From Steromphala cineraria (lineage: Eukaryota > Mollusca > Gastropoda > Trochida > Trochidae), in NCBI GenBank assembly GCA_916613615.1, contig OU744725.1, forward strand, positions 61,574,575-61,638,574: a stretch of DNA of 64,000 bases, given 5' to 3'. The position numbers were made by a program, and so were the translations under genes. This document shows, piece by piece, positions 21,501-29,223 of the stretch (positions are counted from its first letter, which is position 1; each line of letters starts with the position of its first letter). The notes beneath the pieces are model-generated. The model searched no databases. It worked only from the letters and a program-made list of their open reading frames with translations, and was not told where the DNA came from.

Positions 21501-23182
21501 TCAATCCTCTCATTATAAAAATTGCAAGTTAGCTATGTTAAGAAATGTATTCACCATATAGCTATAGAAGCTCAAATTTATTAACCAGTATATCATGATT
21601 TATCGAAAGACAAACAAATGCCTCCTATCGTTTTCAGTCAAGTCCTGGCAGCGTCTGTGGCAGGTACAGTTAACTCCCCTGTTAATGAACCGGGAGTCAG
21701 TGGTGTGAAGCCGAAGACAGTCGGCATCGTGATCTCCGTCTTCCTCTCTGTGATTGTACTGTGTATCATCCTTGTTGTCTTCCATAAGCCTGAAAGGAGG
21801 TCAGTACTTTATGAAATAATTTTATGAATTCTATTACGCAAAAACTTCTGAAAGTTCCTGAATCAAAGATTTTTACTGTATTGGTTGCTTGACAACGGCA
21901 TTAGGATCTATGTCAAAATGTCGCTCTCAAAGAATAAAGAAGTTGATTATCCATAAAATAATCGTCCTTATTGTATTTGTTTTGTTGATATTTATCGAAA
22001 AATAAAACTTGGGAGTACTTACTTGATGTCTTTTTTGTATCTAATAGTATGCTCATACTAGTACTAGTTGATTCTGGACTCTTGGTAAGTTATCAAAACA
22101 GAAAATTGGTAATGATTTCGGGTATTTGGTAAATTTGTGCAGATCACAGAAACTTGCTCATTTCTGCTCTCCTCTTACGAGACCTAATGAAAAAATGTTA
22201 ATATCTTGAAAAGATAATTGCAAAGGATAGTTGACATTTTTTATGTTTTTTGTTTTGACATTTCACCTATGTATCCTATGGAAAAACACATTTATAGAGA
22301 ACCACATCTAACTACTCAGAGAAACACATCATCTTTGAAATATGCAATTGTCAAATGCTTCGTCTACTGTTTCAGAGCTGCCTTTGCATCCAGGGTGAAA
22401 CGAACCTTCCGCTGTCACGGCAAAACTGAACGACAAATCAAATACTCTATGGTGAGCATACTGGTTTATTTGATAGATAGGTCGTGAAATTATGATAGAC
22501 ATACCATGCTTATGATAAACGCTATCAGATACAATACATATAAAATGTTGAATGAATACTATACTTAACGAGTTTTGACTGTATCTAGTACTTAGAGCAG
22601 GAGTGATTATCTGAAAATTGAACCATATAGATCTATTTTATCCCCTGCCATGAAGTGTGAAGGTTTTGTCTCAGTCTGTCCATCTGTGTGTCCCTGAGTT
22701 TGTCTGTGCGTTCGTTAGAGTTAAAAGGGGACATCTTTTCTCAGAAACTGTTAGGATAACAAAAATTGCTGCGTGTCTTCAGGGTATCAATACCTTAATG
22801 GAGTTTGAAAATCAAAACACCAAAATTATTGGAGTTATTGCCCTTGTTCCGTGTTTTGATTGTGTTTGAGGGACTCATCAAAAGGAAAGAAAATGCTGGA
22901 AACTTTAATGAAAACTTATTTGGCGGGAGATGTTGTTGACCATTTCTTTTTGTTATATTTGGTATTATAATTCAGACAAAAACTCTTCACACAATCTTAC
23001 TTCTTGTGTTCCAGTTGACCCAAGATGATGCAGATCCTGAAATTGATGAAGATTTTTTCATGGATCATGATAATGATAATGACATTACAACATTACCAAA
23101 TACGTCAACAGACAATACGTTACAAACGAGAGCACAAGTTCGGACATACCACGACAGCAGTGATGATGACATGTTGGACTGA
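610..23182 (+). CDS. IGF2R: CI-MPR/IGF2R-like receptor, C-terminal 928 residues in 19 exons
   Basis: Partial gene whose 5' part lies before the window. Exons: 610-748, 1970-2098, 3210-3472, 6570-6797, 7395-7544, 7980-8150, 8516-8729, 10036-10115, 10896-11053, 11405-11547, 16109-16250, 17121-17189, 17478-17570, 18898-19094, 19651-19769, 20405-20490, 21638-21799, 22376-22451, 23015-23182. Together they total 2,787 nt, in frame throughout with compatible phases. Family knowledge: CI-MPR is a type I membrane protein of the trans-Golgi network and endosomes with 15 MRH repeats that carries mannose-6-phosphate-tagged hydrolases to lysosomes. Visible here: recurring MRH signatures (LNVCGPL, INVCGPL, LNICQG; repeat ends such as FNWHTSRVC and FEWRTRIAC), many cysteines, N-glycosylation sequons, a membrane helix at about fragment residues 821-842 and an 86-residue tail with YSML and a terminal SDDDMLD. 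If the architecture is conserved, this is the end of repeat 10 through repeat 15 (inference). IGF2 binding is a vertebrate trait and is not implied. Confidence 0.9.
749..1969. repeat. Intron filled by CTGT and CT-rich microsatellites
   Basis: Contains (CTGT)n at about 880-975 and compound TCTG/TCTC/ACTC runs at about 1320-1860. A unit of about 70 bp (CCTCCAATACTTTTGG... to ...ATCAACATCAA) occurs twice, at about 1532-1600 and 1862-1920, bracketing part of the array. Open frames on both strands here are repeat artefacts. Confidence 0.85.
1970..2098 (+). CDS. IGF2R: CI-MPR exon b
   Basis: Acceptor CTGTTTCAG/G, donor TTG/GTAAGG. Encodes GFTFDLSVFNKAAGYLYH and FHLNVCGPLPDSPC, the classic first half of an MRH repeat. 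The following intron has a small foldback element and a partial tandem duplication. Confidence 0.87.
2240..2473. mobile_element. Short foldback/MITE
   Basis: Inverted ends TTAAAGGGACAGTCCTATCG (from about 2239) and the complement CCTGATAGGACTGTCCTTTT (about 2450-2470), about 230 bp apart, no coding sequence. TTAA-like terminal bases. Confidence 0.55.
2858..3120. repeat. Partial tandem duplication, period about 148 bp
   Basis: A stretch containing GGCCTAGAAAGCTGAAACTT and GACTAGTGAGGATTAATAAT appears at about 2866 and again at about 3012. Intronic, no coding sense. Confidence 0.6.
3210..3472 (+). CDS. IGF2R: CI-MPR exon c (closes MRH repeat 11-like)
   Basis: Acceptor ATTCCCCAG/GC, donor GAG/GTAATA; ends in phase 0. 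Encodes the second half of the repeat: YRGGFLMLNYSGGAPC, TIINFICQQ and the closing FNWHTSRVCEKE. Contains an NYS sequon. In the vertebrate protein the corresponding repeat is the IGF2-binding one; nothing here shows that this activity exists. Confidence 0.9.
3751..5069. repeat. Intronic repeat element with AGGTCA half-site clusters
   Basis: Starts with a palindrome (AGCAGCCCCGTC...GACGGGGCTGCT, 3751-3778) and a CGC run, and ends near GGGCTGCTCTGC and a short palindrome (GCGGTATCCCGC). Inside, a module of about 430 bp repeats (about 3983, 4413 and partly 4693). Each carries GTCAAAGGTCAAGGTCA-type strings (for example 3931-3949, 4220-4238, 4654-4672). Origin unknown. Confidence 0.65.
5070..6569. 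other. Intron sequence, short inverted repeats only
   Basis: At 5110-5200 the motif CCAGTCCTTGACTGG and variants recur in both orientations, forming small hairpins. The rest is AT-rich intron; the short open frames here have no recognisable content. Confidence 0.5.
6570..6797 (+). CDS. IGF2R: CI-MPR exon d (first half of MRH repeat 12-like)
   Basis: Acceptor TTTCCCCAG/ATT, donor GTG/GTGAGT; 228 bp, phase 0 at both ends. Encodes NYTVDLSPLMKAAGHY, then YYINVCGPLNPISGKACPPG and SACMITEDKKPV, typical of an MRH repeat core. One NYT sequon. Confidence 0.9.
7395..7544 (+). CDS. IGF2R: CI-MPR exon e
   Basis: Acceptor TGTTACAG/AGT, donor ATC/GTGAGT; 150 bp, phase 0 at both ends. Encodes SLGRLASRPSVDPL, VTLVYVNGSKCDSDPSKNRT and TRIIFSCQVG, the beta-strand and cysteine pattern of the second half of the repeat. 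Sequons NGS and NRT. Confidence 0.88.
7980..8150 (+). CDS. IGF2R: CI-MPR exon f (end of repeat 12-like, start of 13-like)
   Basis: Acceptor CATACAG/GGG; donor is the weaker ACA/GTCAGT. 171 bp, phase 0. Encodes FEAVTLDCEYIFMWFTYLAC (repeat end) and ACTYTNPRTDQKYDLSALKD (start of the next repeat). Confidence 0.86.
8516..8729 (+). CDS. IGF2R: CI-MPR exon g
   Basis: Acceptor TTGTGACAG/GTG, donor CTAG/GTGAGC; leaves one base. Encodes MGGHFKLQACGMM, ECAGAANCLINGD and LKLMFTSGSKCTDSLG. In vertebrates repeat 13 carries a fibronectin type II insert; none is visible in this exon or the next two. Confidence 0.88.
8784..9003 (-). mobile_element. tRNA-derived SINE, minus orientation
   Basis: Read on the minus strand: a tRNA-like head with an A box (TAGCTCAGTGGTAGAG) and a B box (GGTTCGATTCC), a unique body, and an end in ...AATAAAGTGTTATAA. 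About 220 bp, in the intron after the exon ending 8729. Same family as the plus copy at 9268. The short frames here are not genes. Confidence 0.75.
9268..9533 (+). mobile_element. tRNA-derived SINE, plus orientation, with TTA tail
   Basis: tRNA-like head (GGGGGCGTAGCTCAGAGG, B box GGTTCGATTCCCGG) with a 3' arm that no longer pairs fully with the 5' acceptor arm, so it is not a functional tRNA gene. The body matches the minus copy, and the tail is (TTA)n at about 9498-9530. It lies 264 bp from the inverted copy. Confidence 0.75.
10036..10115 (+). CDS. IGF2R: CI-MPR exon h
   Basis: Acceptor CTCTACAG/GTC, donor CCG/GTGAGA; 80 bp, completes a codon and ends in phase 0. Encodes RVVNAKTEVLFQCDYSADKG and KPKHWP, the usual strand with one cysteine before the repeat end. 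Confidence 0.85.
10275..10645. repeat. 17-bp minisatellite, about 21 copies
   Basis: Tandem units of the type CCATCACATATGTCAGA, with A/G and T/C variants. The 17-bp period rotates the frame, so the apparent proteins rich in SNHHICQTITYV are artefacts. Intron location. Confidence 0.85.
10660..10865. mobile_element. Degenerate palindromic element (54.7-kb family)
   Basis: Carries TAGAGAGCAAGCACAGAAAG, GCAGCAAG and GACAGTTTGGAAA, shared with 26640-26815 and the better preserved 54646-54838 copy. Intronic, ends just before the exon at 10896. Confidence 0.5.
10896..11053 (+). CDS. IGF2R: CI-MPR exon i (end of 13-like, start of 14-like)
   Basis: Acceptor GTCTCTAG/AGT, donor ATGT/GTGAGT; leaves two bases. 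Encodes SSQCTAVFLWKTNVVCP (repeat end) then EQCSLTHGGALYDLEILSRE. An internal GTGAGT at about 11010 could act as an earlier donor, but using it would lose the conserved stretch before the tyrosine pair of the next exon. Confidence 0.84.
11405..11547 (+). CDS. IGF2R: CI-MPR exon j
   Basis: Acceptor TGTCCCCAG/CTA, donor GATG/GTATGC; leaves one base. Encodes YYLNICQGVHGTARGEGC, then IDAAVCRKSTNK and TQKLYID, the core of an MRH repeat. The following intron is over 4.5 kb and carries a large repeated element. Confidence 0.88.
11667..11769. repeat. Foldback sequence with arms of about 40 bp
   Basis: TTATACCATTCAGAGGCGGG at the left is complemented by the right end (CCCTGCCTCTGAATGGTATAA form). The arms also share ACATGGGGAGATATCCGCCT with a few mismatches. 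A loop of about 18 bp. Intronic. Confidence 0.6.
11968..15815. mobile_element. Large non-autonomous element with internal tandem repeats
   Basis: Begins TTTTAGCTCACC and, soon after, a (GTCC)n/(GTCT)n run, and ends AAGGTGAGCTTCTGTACCCT, so the termini are inverted GCTCACC/GGTGAGC. After the run come about five tandem units of about 150 bp (contain AATCCAAGATGGCCGCCATG and AGGTAGACGTTTCAGTTTTG), then an AT-rich body with no ORF. A 1.3-kb relative lies at 27397-28732. It sits in the intron between exons ending 11547 and starting 16109. Confidence 0.65.
16109..16250 (+). CDS. IGF2R: CI-MPR exon k
   Basis: Acceptor GTTTCACAG/AG, donor AAA/GTAAGA; leaves two bases. Encodes ENLVLEYSQGEAACSRGRRR, AKTVIRFICDN and GGPQLLEK. 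The arginine-rich loop after the cysteine is not matched in the other repeats here. Confidence 0.86.
16679..16853. mobile_element. Short palindromic MITE
   Basis: CACTTAATTACTGATGTAAG at the left and the complement (ATGACCTTACATGAGTAATTAAGTG form) at the right. The centre has GGTCTGACCTGACC and a second inverted pair. No coding sequence. Confidence 0.5.
17121..17189 (+). CDS. IGF2R: CI-MPR exon l (closes repeat 14-like)
   Basis: Acceptor CTGTTTTCAG/A, donor GGAG/GTAAGA; 69 bp, leaves two bases. Encodes PENEEKCLFEFEWRTRIAC followed by KVGS, a textbook MRH repeat end. Confidence 0.86.
17478..17570 (+). CDS. IGF2R: CI-MPR exon m (start of last MRH repeat)
   Basis: Acceptor GAATACAG/T preceded by a strong T tract, donor ATGT/GTAGGT; 93 bp. 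Encodes AQAVKDTNGVVIDPRSEGAI and DLKKFYSSH. The donor position is set by the two-base phase needed by the next exon. Confidence 0.8.
17905..18200 (+). pseudogene. Relic of GIY-YIG-like endonuclease, Penelope-type
   Basis: A plus-strand reading gives KCHKQYVGET, a stop, then RLSEHFAEITHNIDKPVALH and FNQNEHVKKT, and after a frame change YEIIERLRENPNL. The order YVGET, R..EH, KPVA.HF, then a glutamate near the end resembles the GIY-YIG endonuclease found in Penelope-like retroelements. At least two stops and one frameshift are present and the reverse transcriptase part is absent. Intronic, between exons ending 17570 and starting 18898. Assignment by motif only. Confidence 0.45.
18898..19094 (+). 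CDS. IGF2R: CI-MPR exon n
   Basis: Acceptor CATGTTCAG/A, donor AAAG/GTACGG; leaves one base. Encodes NHAAYEKTSRDKIWYAISID, SDACLGAAVC and FTSRQYYFK. The usual NVCG signature is missing in this repeat, so it is more divergent than the earlier ones. Confidence 0.85.
19651..19769 (+). CDS. IGF2R: CI-MPR exon o
   Basis: Acceptor TTTGTTTCAG/AT, donor CAG/GTATGA; ends in phase 0. Encodes KLEVVYTSPEKCKDSKG and NVTSAIMFNCD, with an NVT sequon and the paired cysteines of an MRH second half. Confidence 0.86.
19842..19996. mobile_element. Tigger/pogo-like MITE with TA target duplication
   Basis: Ends CAGTAGAACACGGATATAGC and ...TATATCCGAGTTCTACTG are inverted repeats, flanked by TA on both sides (19840-19841, 19997-19998). 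Internal GGATATAG(C/T)GAAC motifs repeat. Non-coding; in the intron after the exon ending 19769. Confidence 0.65.
20405..20490 (+). CDS. IGF2R: CI-MPR exon p (closes last MRH repeat)
   Basis: Acceptor GTATTTCAG/AGC, donor AAAGT/GTAAGC; leaves two bases. Encodes SYKSRDCFYLFNWDTNVVC, the last repeat end. Its 3' end plus adjacent intron are duplicated at 21181-21262 (separate entry). Confidence 0.86.
20640..20945. repeat. Foldback region with three TGACGTCA sites
   Basis: A nearly perfect hairpin spans about 20837-20943: CATGACATACTATGTTTACG on the left is mirrored by CGTAAACATAGTATGTCATG on the right. Just before it, at about 20675-20730, TTGACGTCA/ATGACGTCA occurs three times. Intronic; probably the arms of a small foldback transposon. 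Confidence 0.6.
21181..21262 (+). pseudogene. Duplicated exon-p end plus donor and intron start
   Basis: About 82 bp repeat the sequence at about 20465-20548: the last codons of the exon (GTGTATCTCTCC...AAAGT), its GTAAGC donor and about 55 bp of intron, with about five substitutions. There is no acceptor with matching context, so it is a decayed partial exon duplication and not an alternative exon. Confidence 0.65.
21638..21799 (+). CDS. IGF2R: CI-MPR exon q (transmembrane segment)
   Basis: Acceptor CGTTTTCAG/T, donor GAG/GTCAGT; leaves two bases. After a juxtamembrane linker rich in P, G, S and V it encodes one hydrophobic helix (TVGIVISVFLSVIVLCIILV) followed by a basic stop-transfer stretch HKPERR. 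This fixes type I topology: repeats in the lumen, C-terminus in the cytosol. Confidence 0.88.
22376..22451 (+). CDS. IGF2R: CI-MPR exon r (proximal cytosolic tail)
   Basis: Acceptor CTGTTTCAG/A, donor ATG/GTGAGC; ends in phase 0. Encodes a basic stretch (ASRVKRTFRCHGKTERQIKY) and, across the junction with the last exon, YSML. This fits a YxxPhi adaptor-binding signal and corresponds in place to YSKV of the vertebrate CI-MPR tail. Confidence 0.84.
23015..23182 (+). CDS. IGF2R: CI-MPR terminal exon (acidic tail, stop)
   Basis: Acceptor TGTGTTCCAG/TTG, stop TGA at 23180-23182. Encodes 55 residues rich in D and E, ending YHDSSDDDMLD. The end resembles the CK2-site plus acidic-cluster-dileucine signal of vertebrate CI-MPR, with Met in place of the first Leu of DxxLL. 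An AATAAA lies 10 bp after the stop (23193). Confidence 0.86.
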   Translation: MTQDDADPEIDEDFFMDHDNDNDITTLPNTSTDNTLQTRAQVRTYHDSSDDDMLD

Positions 23183-23192
23183 TTGTGTGATC

Positions 23193-23198
23193 AATAAA
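23193..23198 (+). terminator. Candidate poly(A) signal for the CI-MPR gene
   Basis: AATAAA ten bases after the stop codon. Use of this signal would give an unusually short 3'UTR. A second AATAAA at 25634 would give a roughly 2.4-kb 3'UTR spanning the minisatellite. The sequence alone does not decide between them. Confidence 0.35.
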
Positions 23199-23205
23199 CG
23201 TATTT

Positions 23206-23680
23206 ACATCTTAAAGGAGCTGATCTATCAGCTTTGAGGGAATCCGCCATTTTTTTTTGCATAACATCCTAAAGGAGCTGATCTATCACCTTTTAGGGGA
23301 CCCGCCATTTTGGTTTTTGCATTACATCTTAAAGTGGCTGATCTCTCAGCTTTGAGGGGACCCGCCATTTTGGTTTTTGCATTACATCTTAAAGTGGCTG
23401 ATCTCTCAGCTTTGAGGGGACCCGCCATTTTGGTTTTTGCATTACATCTTAAAGTGGCTGATCTCTCAGCTTTGAGGGTATCCGCCATTTTTTGGCATTA
23501 CATCCTAAAGGGGCTTATCTATCAGCTTTTAGGAGACCAGCCATTTTGTATTTTGCATTACATCTTAAAGGGGCTTATCTATCAGCTTTGGGGGGACCCG
23601 ACATTTTTTTGGCATTACATCTTAAAGGGGCTGATCTATCAGCTTTGAGGGGACCCGCCATTTTTTTTGCACTATGTAAA
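23206..23680. repeat. Minisatellite of about 60 bp after the receptor stop codon
   Basis: About eight tandem copies built on ACATCTTAAAGGGGCTGATC, TATCAGCTTTGAGGGGACCC and GCCATTTT. It starts 24 bp after TGA, so it may be transcribed as 3'UTR. Open frames on both strands are repeat artefacts. Confidence 0.8.
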
Positions 23681-26372
23681 TTGAAATAAAAACTGCTGTT
23701 TCAAATCATATTCAAACTTAAAAAGGTGCATGTATGATATAATCACGTACAATTTACAAATGTTTAATCCAGGAACCTGATTGACAATGCACAATAATAG
23801 CTCGCCTCCCATGAAGCGTTGTTTTTCATTGGGTATTTTGAGTATTGAATGAATGTGCACTTTTCCTTGTTTAATTATCAGGTCTAATTCAACCAGTTCA
23901 TTACAGTTACCGGGTATATAACATTTTTTTGGCTGGATTATCTTTAGTAATTACTTTGGTAATTATATAAAGTTCAAGCAGATATGTCCCCTCTACTTTT
24001 CCCCCACATTAAATACTCAATTGACCTGTGCTTTAACTCTGTTAATATCACAATTGTTACCAAGTCAACAAATGCTTGACGAGAACAAAACATAATTGCA
24101 ATACCGGGTAGTTTGACTGTAATGAACATTTATCTGTCTATGGTTAGAAGACAAGATGCGCTTTTGTACAGAAGATTTAAATGTTTCATTAGATGTGATA
24201 ACAGTTGGTAGGAATGTTTCAATTGTTTTCTAATGTGCATATAGTTTTTATCCTATTTTTGTATATAGATATATGAATAATTCAAAGGTTTAACTTATTT
24301 CGTACTTAGATATCAGAAACCATATCATTATCAATCAGATTCATTCCATTATGTGTTCAACATGTTTTCATAATACTACACTTGATTCAACCTTATTCAT
24401 TTGTTATTTTTATTATAAAGAGCTTTATGACCACTACATTTTCTCAAAAATGAATATGATTTTGACATCGGATCTTCAAAAAGTGGTTGATAAGTGTTAT
24501 CTTTATGATAAATTTACTTGATTTATTTATTAACCAGTATTATCTACATTAATAAGCATTCCATGCAATCACAATGTCAAAGTTCCTTAATGAATATATA
24601 AAAAACAAAATTGTCCTCTGAATTTATATAGTTCCAACAATTTATGCAAACTTAAGGTACTATGAGATAAGGCTGAAGGTTTCAGCACAAGCTTGCTATA
24701 GCCCTTTATTCAATGGTGTTAACTGCAGCTTTTCATATATATGAGACTCCAAAAATTAATGCTCTTTTATTTAGATTTTATTGCTTTAATTCATTTATTT
24801 TCAGTCAATATTACTTAGTTATGCCACTTAGAGCTGAATTATTGGCCAAACCTCCCTATATTTACTTATTCAATATTCAATTCAATATTGATTGTAGCAT
24901 TACATTGTTGATACAGTTCGATGAACATTATGTATAGATTGGCATCCATGTTTCAAGTTTAATCTCTTCTCATTGACTAAGAACATTCACATTACCATGT
25001 TTTGTGCAGCAGCTCATTTTAGATGCAAGTTCATCATGTTTATGTTTTCATGGACAGAAAATAATTCAATTGTTTATTATTTGATTCCTTACATGATTTT
25101 TGGAGTAGAAAATGAATACTTTTTAGAATCCCTCTCCATTAGAAAATGTTTCCGAAGTGTACCAAAAAATTTAATGAAAACATAACGGCCAATTCTATTA
25201 CAATTGCTTGCTAGTAAAACTTATTTTGGATGCAAACTAATGCTAAAGTTTGGTACATACAAATTAAAGTCATATTAGATATCAGCTTGTCTTGTACATA
25301 GATGTATATGTAATGCAAAAAAAATATTTTCATAACTCATACAGAAATTTTATTTCATTGTGTTTTGAAGTGTTTTACCATGAATAGATTTGAAAAATAA
25401 TGTTTAAAAATTTATTTTGTAAGATTTATTTAATATTTGCTGTAACTTAATTTCATATGTAAAATTTTGTTTAAAAATAATGGTTGATATATTTGAGATA
25501 GCACTTCGATATCGCTTTAAAAACATTACAACATAATGTGTTGTGTGAAATAATTGAAATGATTCAGACATGTGCAGATTTGATCTTTTTAGATGGTTCT
25601 TATTAATAGTTTTTTATGATATTGGGTTTGAATAATAAAGGGTTCTTGAATCTTTGTATATCTTATTAAACATGATTCTTAAGGTAATATTCTTTCAGAA
25701 TGATTTTTGAAGGCAAGGGTATTTTCTTCCGAGTTCTTTATCCTTTTCTCAGTTAAAAAATAAGTATAAGACAAATGTTTTGTCTCATCCCAATCCATAC
25801 CTCAGTAATGTTTAACCTTTATCCTTTTCTCAGTAAAAAAATAAGTATAAGACACATGTTTTGTCTCATCCCAATCCATACCTCAGTAATGTTTAACCAT
25901 CTATGATACAAAATATTCAAGAGACTATTCAGAACAAAGCTATTTTGTATTTTACATGTGATGATTATGCAGATGTACATTTGTAAAAAGTTGCAAAATA
26001 TTTGTAATAATGAACAATTTGAACATATTTTTTGTTACTAATATATGCTTTGAAACAAATCTATAGTAACATGACATTTCTTCCCAAGGAGCTGATGTTA
26101 ACAGTGATCTCTGTGATAAGTTTCTGTGATTCTGTGAGTCCCTAGAATACTGTGTTTAGATGCTGGGACTCCCAGTGCTAATTATAACCACATTCTGGCG
26201 GTACATGACACAAGCTGCCATACTGGGGAAGAGGAGATGTCACCATTGGTTCATTGCAAATAATAAATATTATCAATGGCAAATTGGTCTTGTTGTGTTT
26301 GACATCAAACATTTGGTTATGTGTGTTACTACCTGTACGATATCCAGATGAGGGGTGCATACAAGTTTCTCT
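23681..26372. other. AT-rich 3'UTR or intergenic stretch
   Basis: No credible gene. Contains a possible foldback element at about 23899-24128 (GTTCATTACAGT...ACTGTAATGAAC with ACCGGGTA on each side), an AATAAA at 25634 and an 82-bp direct duplication at about 25737-25900. Confidence 0.5.
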
Positions 26373-26640
26373 TTAAAGGGGCAGTTTTTGAAGGAATATA
26401 AGGTGATGTCAAGAAAATGAAAATAATGGTTCCAAATCAGATAAGTGTATTTTAAACTAAATGAAGCAGTAATAAATCAAATGATATAAAGTTCAGACAT
26501 GTGATTCCTTTTTCTTACACAAAATAAATTAAAGGTGTTCACTCAAAAATGGCAGCCAATGAACTTTATGTGAAACCTTATTATTTGTTCTCTGACTATG
26601 GATGATTGATTTGTGTTATGAGATTTTTTATTATGAACTG
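26373..26640. mobile_element. MITE family A, 3'-truncated copy
   Basis: Starts TTTAAAGGGGCAG, followed by the family body (ATATAAGGTGATGTCA, AAAATAATGGTTCCAA, TTGTTCTCTGACTATGGATG). The right terminal repeat is missing; a different palindromic repeat takes over at about 26640. Confidence 0.6.
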
Positions 26641-26815
26641 TCAGTTTTATACCTTGCTGCCGCCCCTTGAGTTAGCAGCCTCCAGTTACATTCTGATTTG
26701 ACTATTGCTTTCTCTCATAGTAAGCTAGAGAGCAAGCACAGAGAATTCAAGGGTCTGCAGCAAGTCATGAAACTGGCTTTGCGTAGGAAGATGATGAGGG
26801 CAGGGAACCCTTAGT
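26640..26815. mobile_element. Palindromic element, copy of the 54.7-kb family
   Basis: Shares ATACCTTGCTGC, AAGCTAGAGAGCAAGCACAG, GCAGCAAG and TTTGCGTAGGAAGATG with the other two copies. No coding sequence. Confidence 0.5.
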
Positions 26816-27041
26816 GTTGGTGCTGAGAAGATGTTATGTTGATGTTAAATGTTATATTTCATAGCAACCTTAATGAACTTAGACAGTTTCATATGGTATT
26901 ACCTAAAATAATCTTTTAAGTTATTTAGACTGATTTCAAGGGAACATTAATGTTGTTTATGGATAACGCAGTACATTTATTGATATCTAGAAAACAGATT
27001 CCCTGAATAAGCAATACCATGTCTCAACATTCTCTCCCTAC

Positions 27042-27302
27042 AGAGGTAGATCAAGTCATAAAATGTTGATTCTACCTCTGTTCTAATTAGACCAAATCCG
27101 TGGTTTCCGACAGTTTCCCCTGGCTGAAAAAAATTGCAACACTATCCATTTTAATGTTTTCAACAAATGACAACACTTCTCGGATGGAAAGGTTGGTTAA
27201 TATCACAATGCCTTTGCCATGATCCAGTAGCCAAAATAACAAACTCTGCTAAGTGGAACAGAGGCTAGATCAACGTTTCAAGACTTGATCTGCCTCTGTG
27301 AA
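27042..27302. mobile_element. Possible foldback element
   Basis: CAGAGGTAGATCAAGTC near the left and GACTTGATCTGCCTCTG near the right are inverted with few mismatches. Related AGAGG(T/C)TAGATCAA motifs occur inside. Confidence 0.5.
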
Positions 27303-27396
27303 AAGAGAATGATTTGGATGTTTCTCAAAAACAAAATCAACCACAACTACTACTTCCTTGTAGATAATGAAACTTTTGTATGCATTTTATTTGATA

Positions 27397-28732
27397 TTTT
27401 AGCTCACCTTATGTGAGCTTATGTCGTGGCGCTTCGTCCGTCGTCCGTCTGTCTGTCGGTCCGTCCATCTGTCCGTCCGTAAACTTTCATGAAAAAGACT
27501 ACTCCTTCTAAACGAATACAGATATCATTCTGAAATTGTAGTATGTTATACCCATGGTGATTCCTCACAGAAAGGTAGACGTTTCAGTTTTGAGAATCCA
27601 AGATGGCCGCCATGGCAGCCATATTGAATTTTCAATTAGATTTCATGAAAAAGACTACTTCTCCTAAACCAATCTAGATATCATTCTGAAATTGGAGTAT
27701 GTTATACCTATAGTGATTCCGCACAGAAAGGTAGACGTTTCAGTTTTGAGAATCCAAGATGGCCGCGATAGCAGCCATATTGACTTTTCAGCTGCAGATG
27801 ACACATCATTATTATTAAATTTTAAGCTTTCATCAAGTGATCACTGGCACCATATAAATTCTCTAATTTGAACTTACTAATCATAATATTATCTTGAATA
27901 TGGAATATTTAAGATTGTCATGCAGGTTGTTCTATATTTTTAAGTGTTTCTAAAATAAATTAAGATGAAAGACAAACATAATTAATTAATTTGTTTAAAA
28001 TCTTTATGGCAACTAGCTGCAAAAACCCAATCACATTAAACATCATGTTAAATTGAAACAATGGTATCTCCCTTATATTCCTTTAAATACCACACATAAG
28101 GGGTCAACCAGAGTTCAGATATTTCTGTTGAGTCCACTATGCTTTTCTAATACACATCCCAATACAGGCTGCTAGCATCACAGTGTCAGCTGCTAGTCTG
28201 TTGCATAATCAACCTGACCCAATTGATATGGTAGAGCATTATGCTATATGGCCATGTGTATGCAATAAGAGTTATGGAATTTAGACTTGTATTCTCATGA
28301 CAGTGATATGTTCTTTCTAAGAATAACAACTTACACAAAACTTGTCAACAATAAGCTTTGTGTTTAGCAATCTACATGATAAGTTGATATTTGTACCATT
28401 TCTATATCTAACAGAAGTTCTTCTTGACACAAAATCATTTTAGGACATAAGTTAACTATGTTTTGTAAAATTATATATATTTTTCACAACAATGCACGTT
28501 CTCTCCCGTCAAGTCTTTAAATACCACACATAAGGGCTTAGCCAGAGTTCAGGTTTACATGCTCAGCACACTATGCTTCTCCAAATACACAAAGCCAAAT
28601 ACACAAATTGCTACTCTCCTAAATAACATGATGGCAGCCATAATCAATTTTCATATAAAAGATGGTTCCACAATTAAACCATATTACAACATCATTCATT
28701 TTAAGGTGAGCTTCTGTACCCTCGGTACTTTT
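27397..28732. mobile_element. 1.3-kb relative of the 11,968-15,815 element
   Basis: Same start (TTTTAGCTCACC, GTGAGCTTATGTC, GTCC run), two tandem units of about 150 bp, shared AT-rich body (about 27790-28560 is close to 12860-13700) and the same end (AAGGTGAGCTTCTGTACCCT). The interior of the longer copy is missing. Confidence 0.65.
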
Positions 28733-28773
28733 TTTTCGAAATGGTGACAACTTATTTTTCTAGATGATATTGG

Positions 28774-28849
28774 CAGTCTAAATAAACCTAGCCTCAATAA
28801 TGGATAGTGAGTGTAGCACGTATTATTGAGGATAGGTTTACCTAGACTG
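28774..28849. repeat. Imperfect hairpin, CAGTCTAAATAAACC type
   Basis: CAGTCTAAATAAACCTAGCC and its complement end flank a short centre. Related to the perfect hairpin at 29224. Followed at 28850-28926 by a second small palindrome (CAATCTTATTAAAAT ... ATTTTAATGAGATTG), also present at about 42330-42394. Confidence 0.6.
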
Positions 28850-29223
28850 CAATCTTATTAAAATACGATCTTTTTGCTACACTACGCTACGCATATGAAG
28901 CAATTAAGATATCATTTTAATGAGATTGACCTAGACTGATGACATTGGTAAGGAGGTTTTAGTGAAGCGCTCATAAAATAACCAGACTTGGCTCCTTTTA
29001 TTCTTCCCAGTCAAACTTGCCTGTCCTCCCGTCATCGTGGTGATGGATGGTTCTATCAGTCTGACGACATGTACCGGTGGCATATCGTCAATCACTACTG
29101 TATAAGCTGTGACACTTAATGAGAGCAGCACACGTCCACCTGTCTCCAGTGGTTGTGTGAAAACATGAATAAAATATGACCAGAAATTGGGAACGGCTCG
29201 TAGAAGTGCTTCTGGGGTGTTTT

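Noticed and set aside
23228..23648. Repetitive proteins (for example KAERSATLRCNAKTKMAGPL repeats)
   Set aside because: Both strands of the same minisatellite give open frames; the unit has no start context or codon bias.
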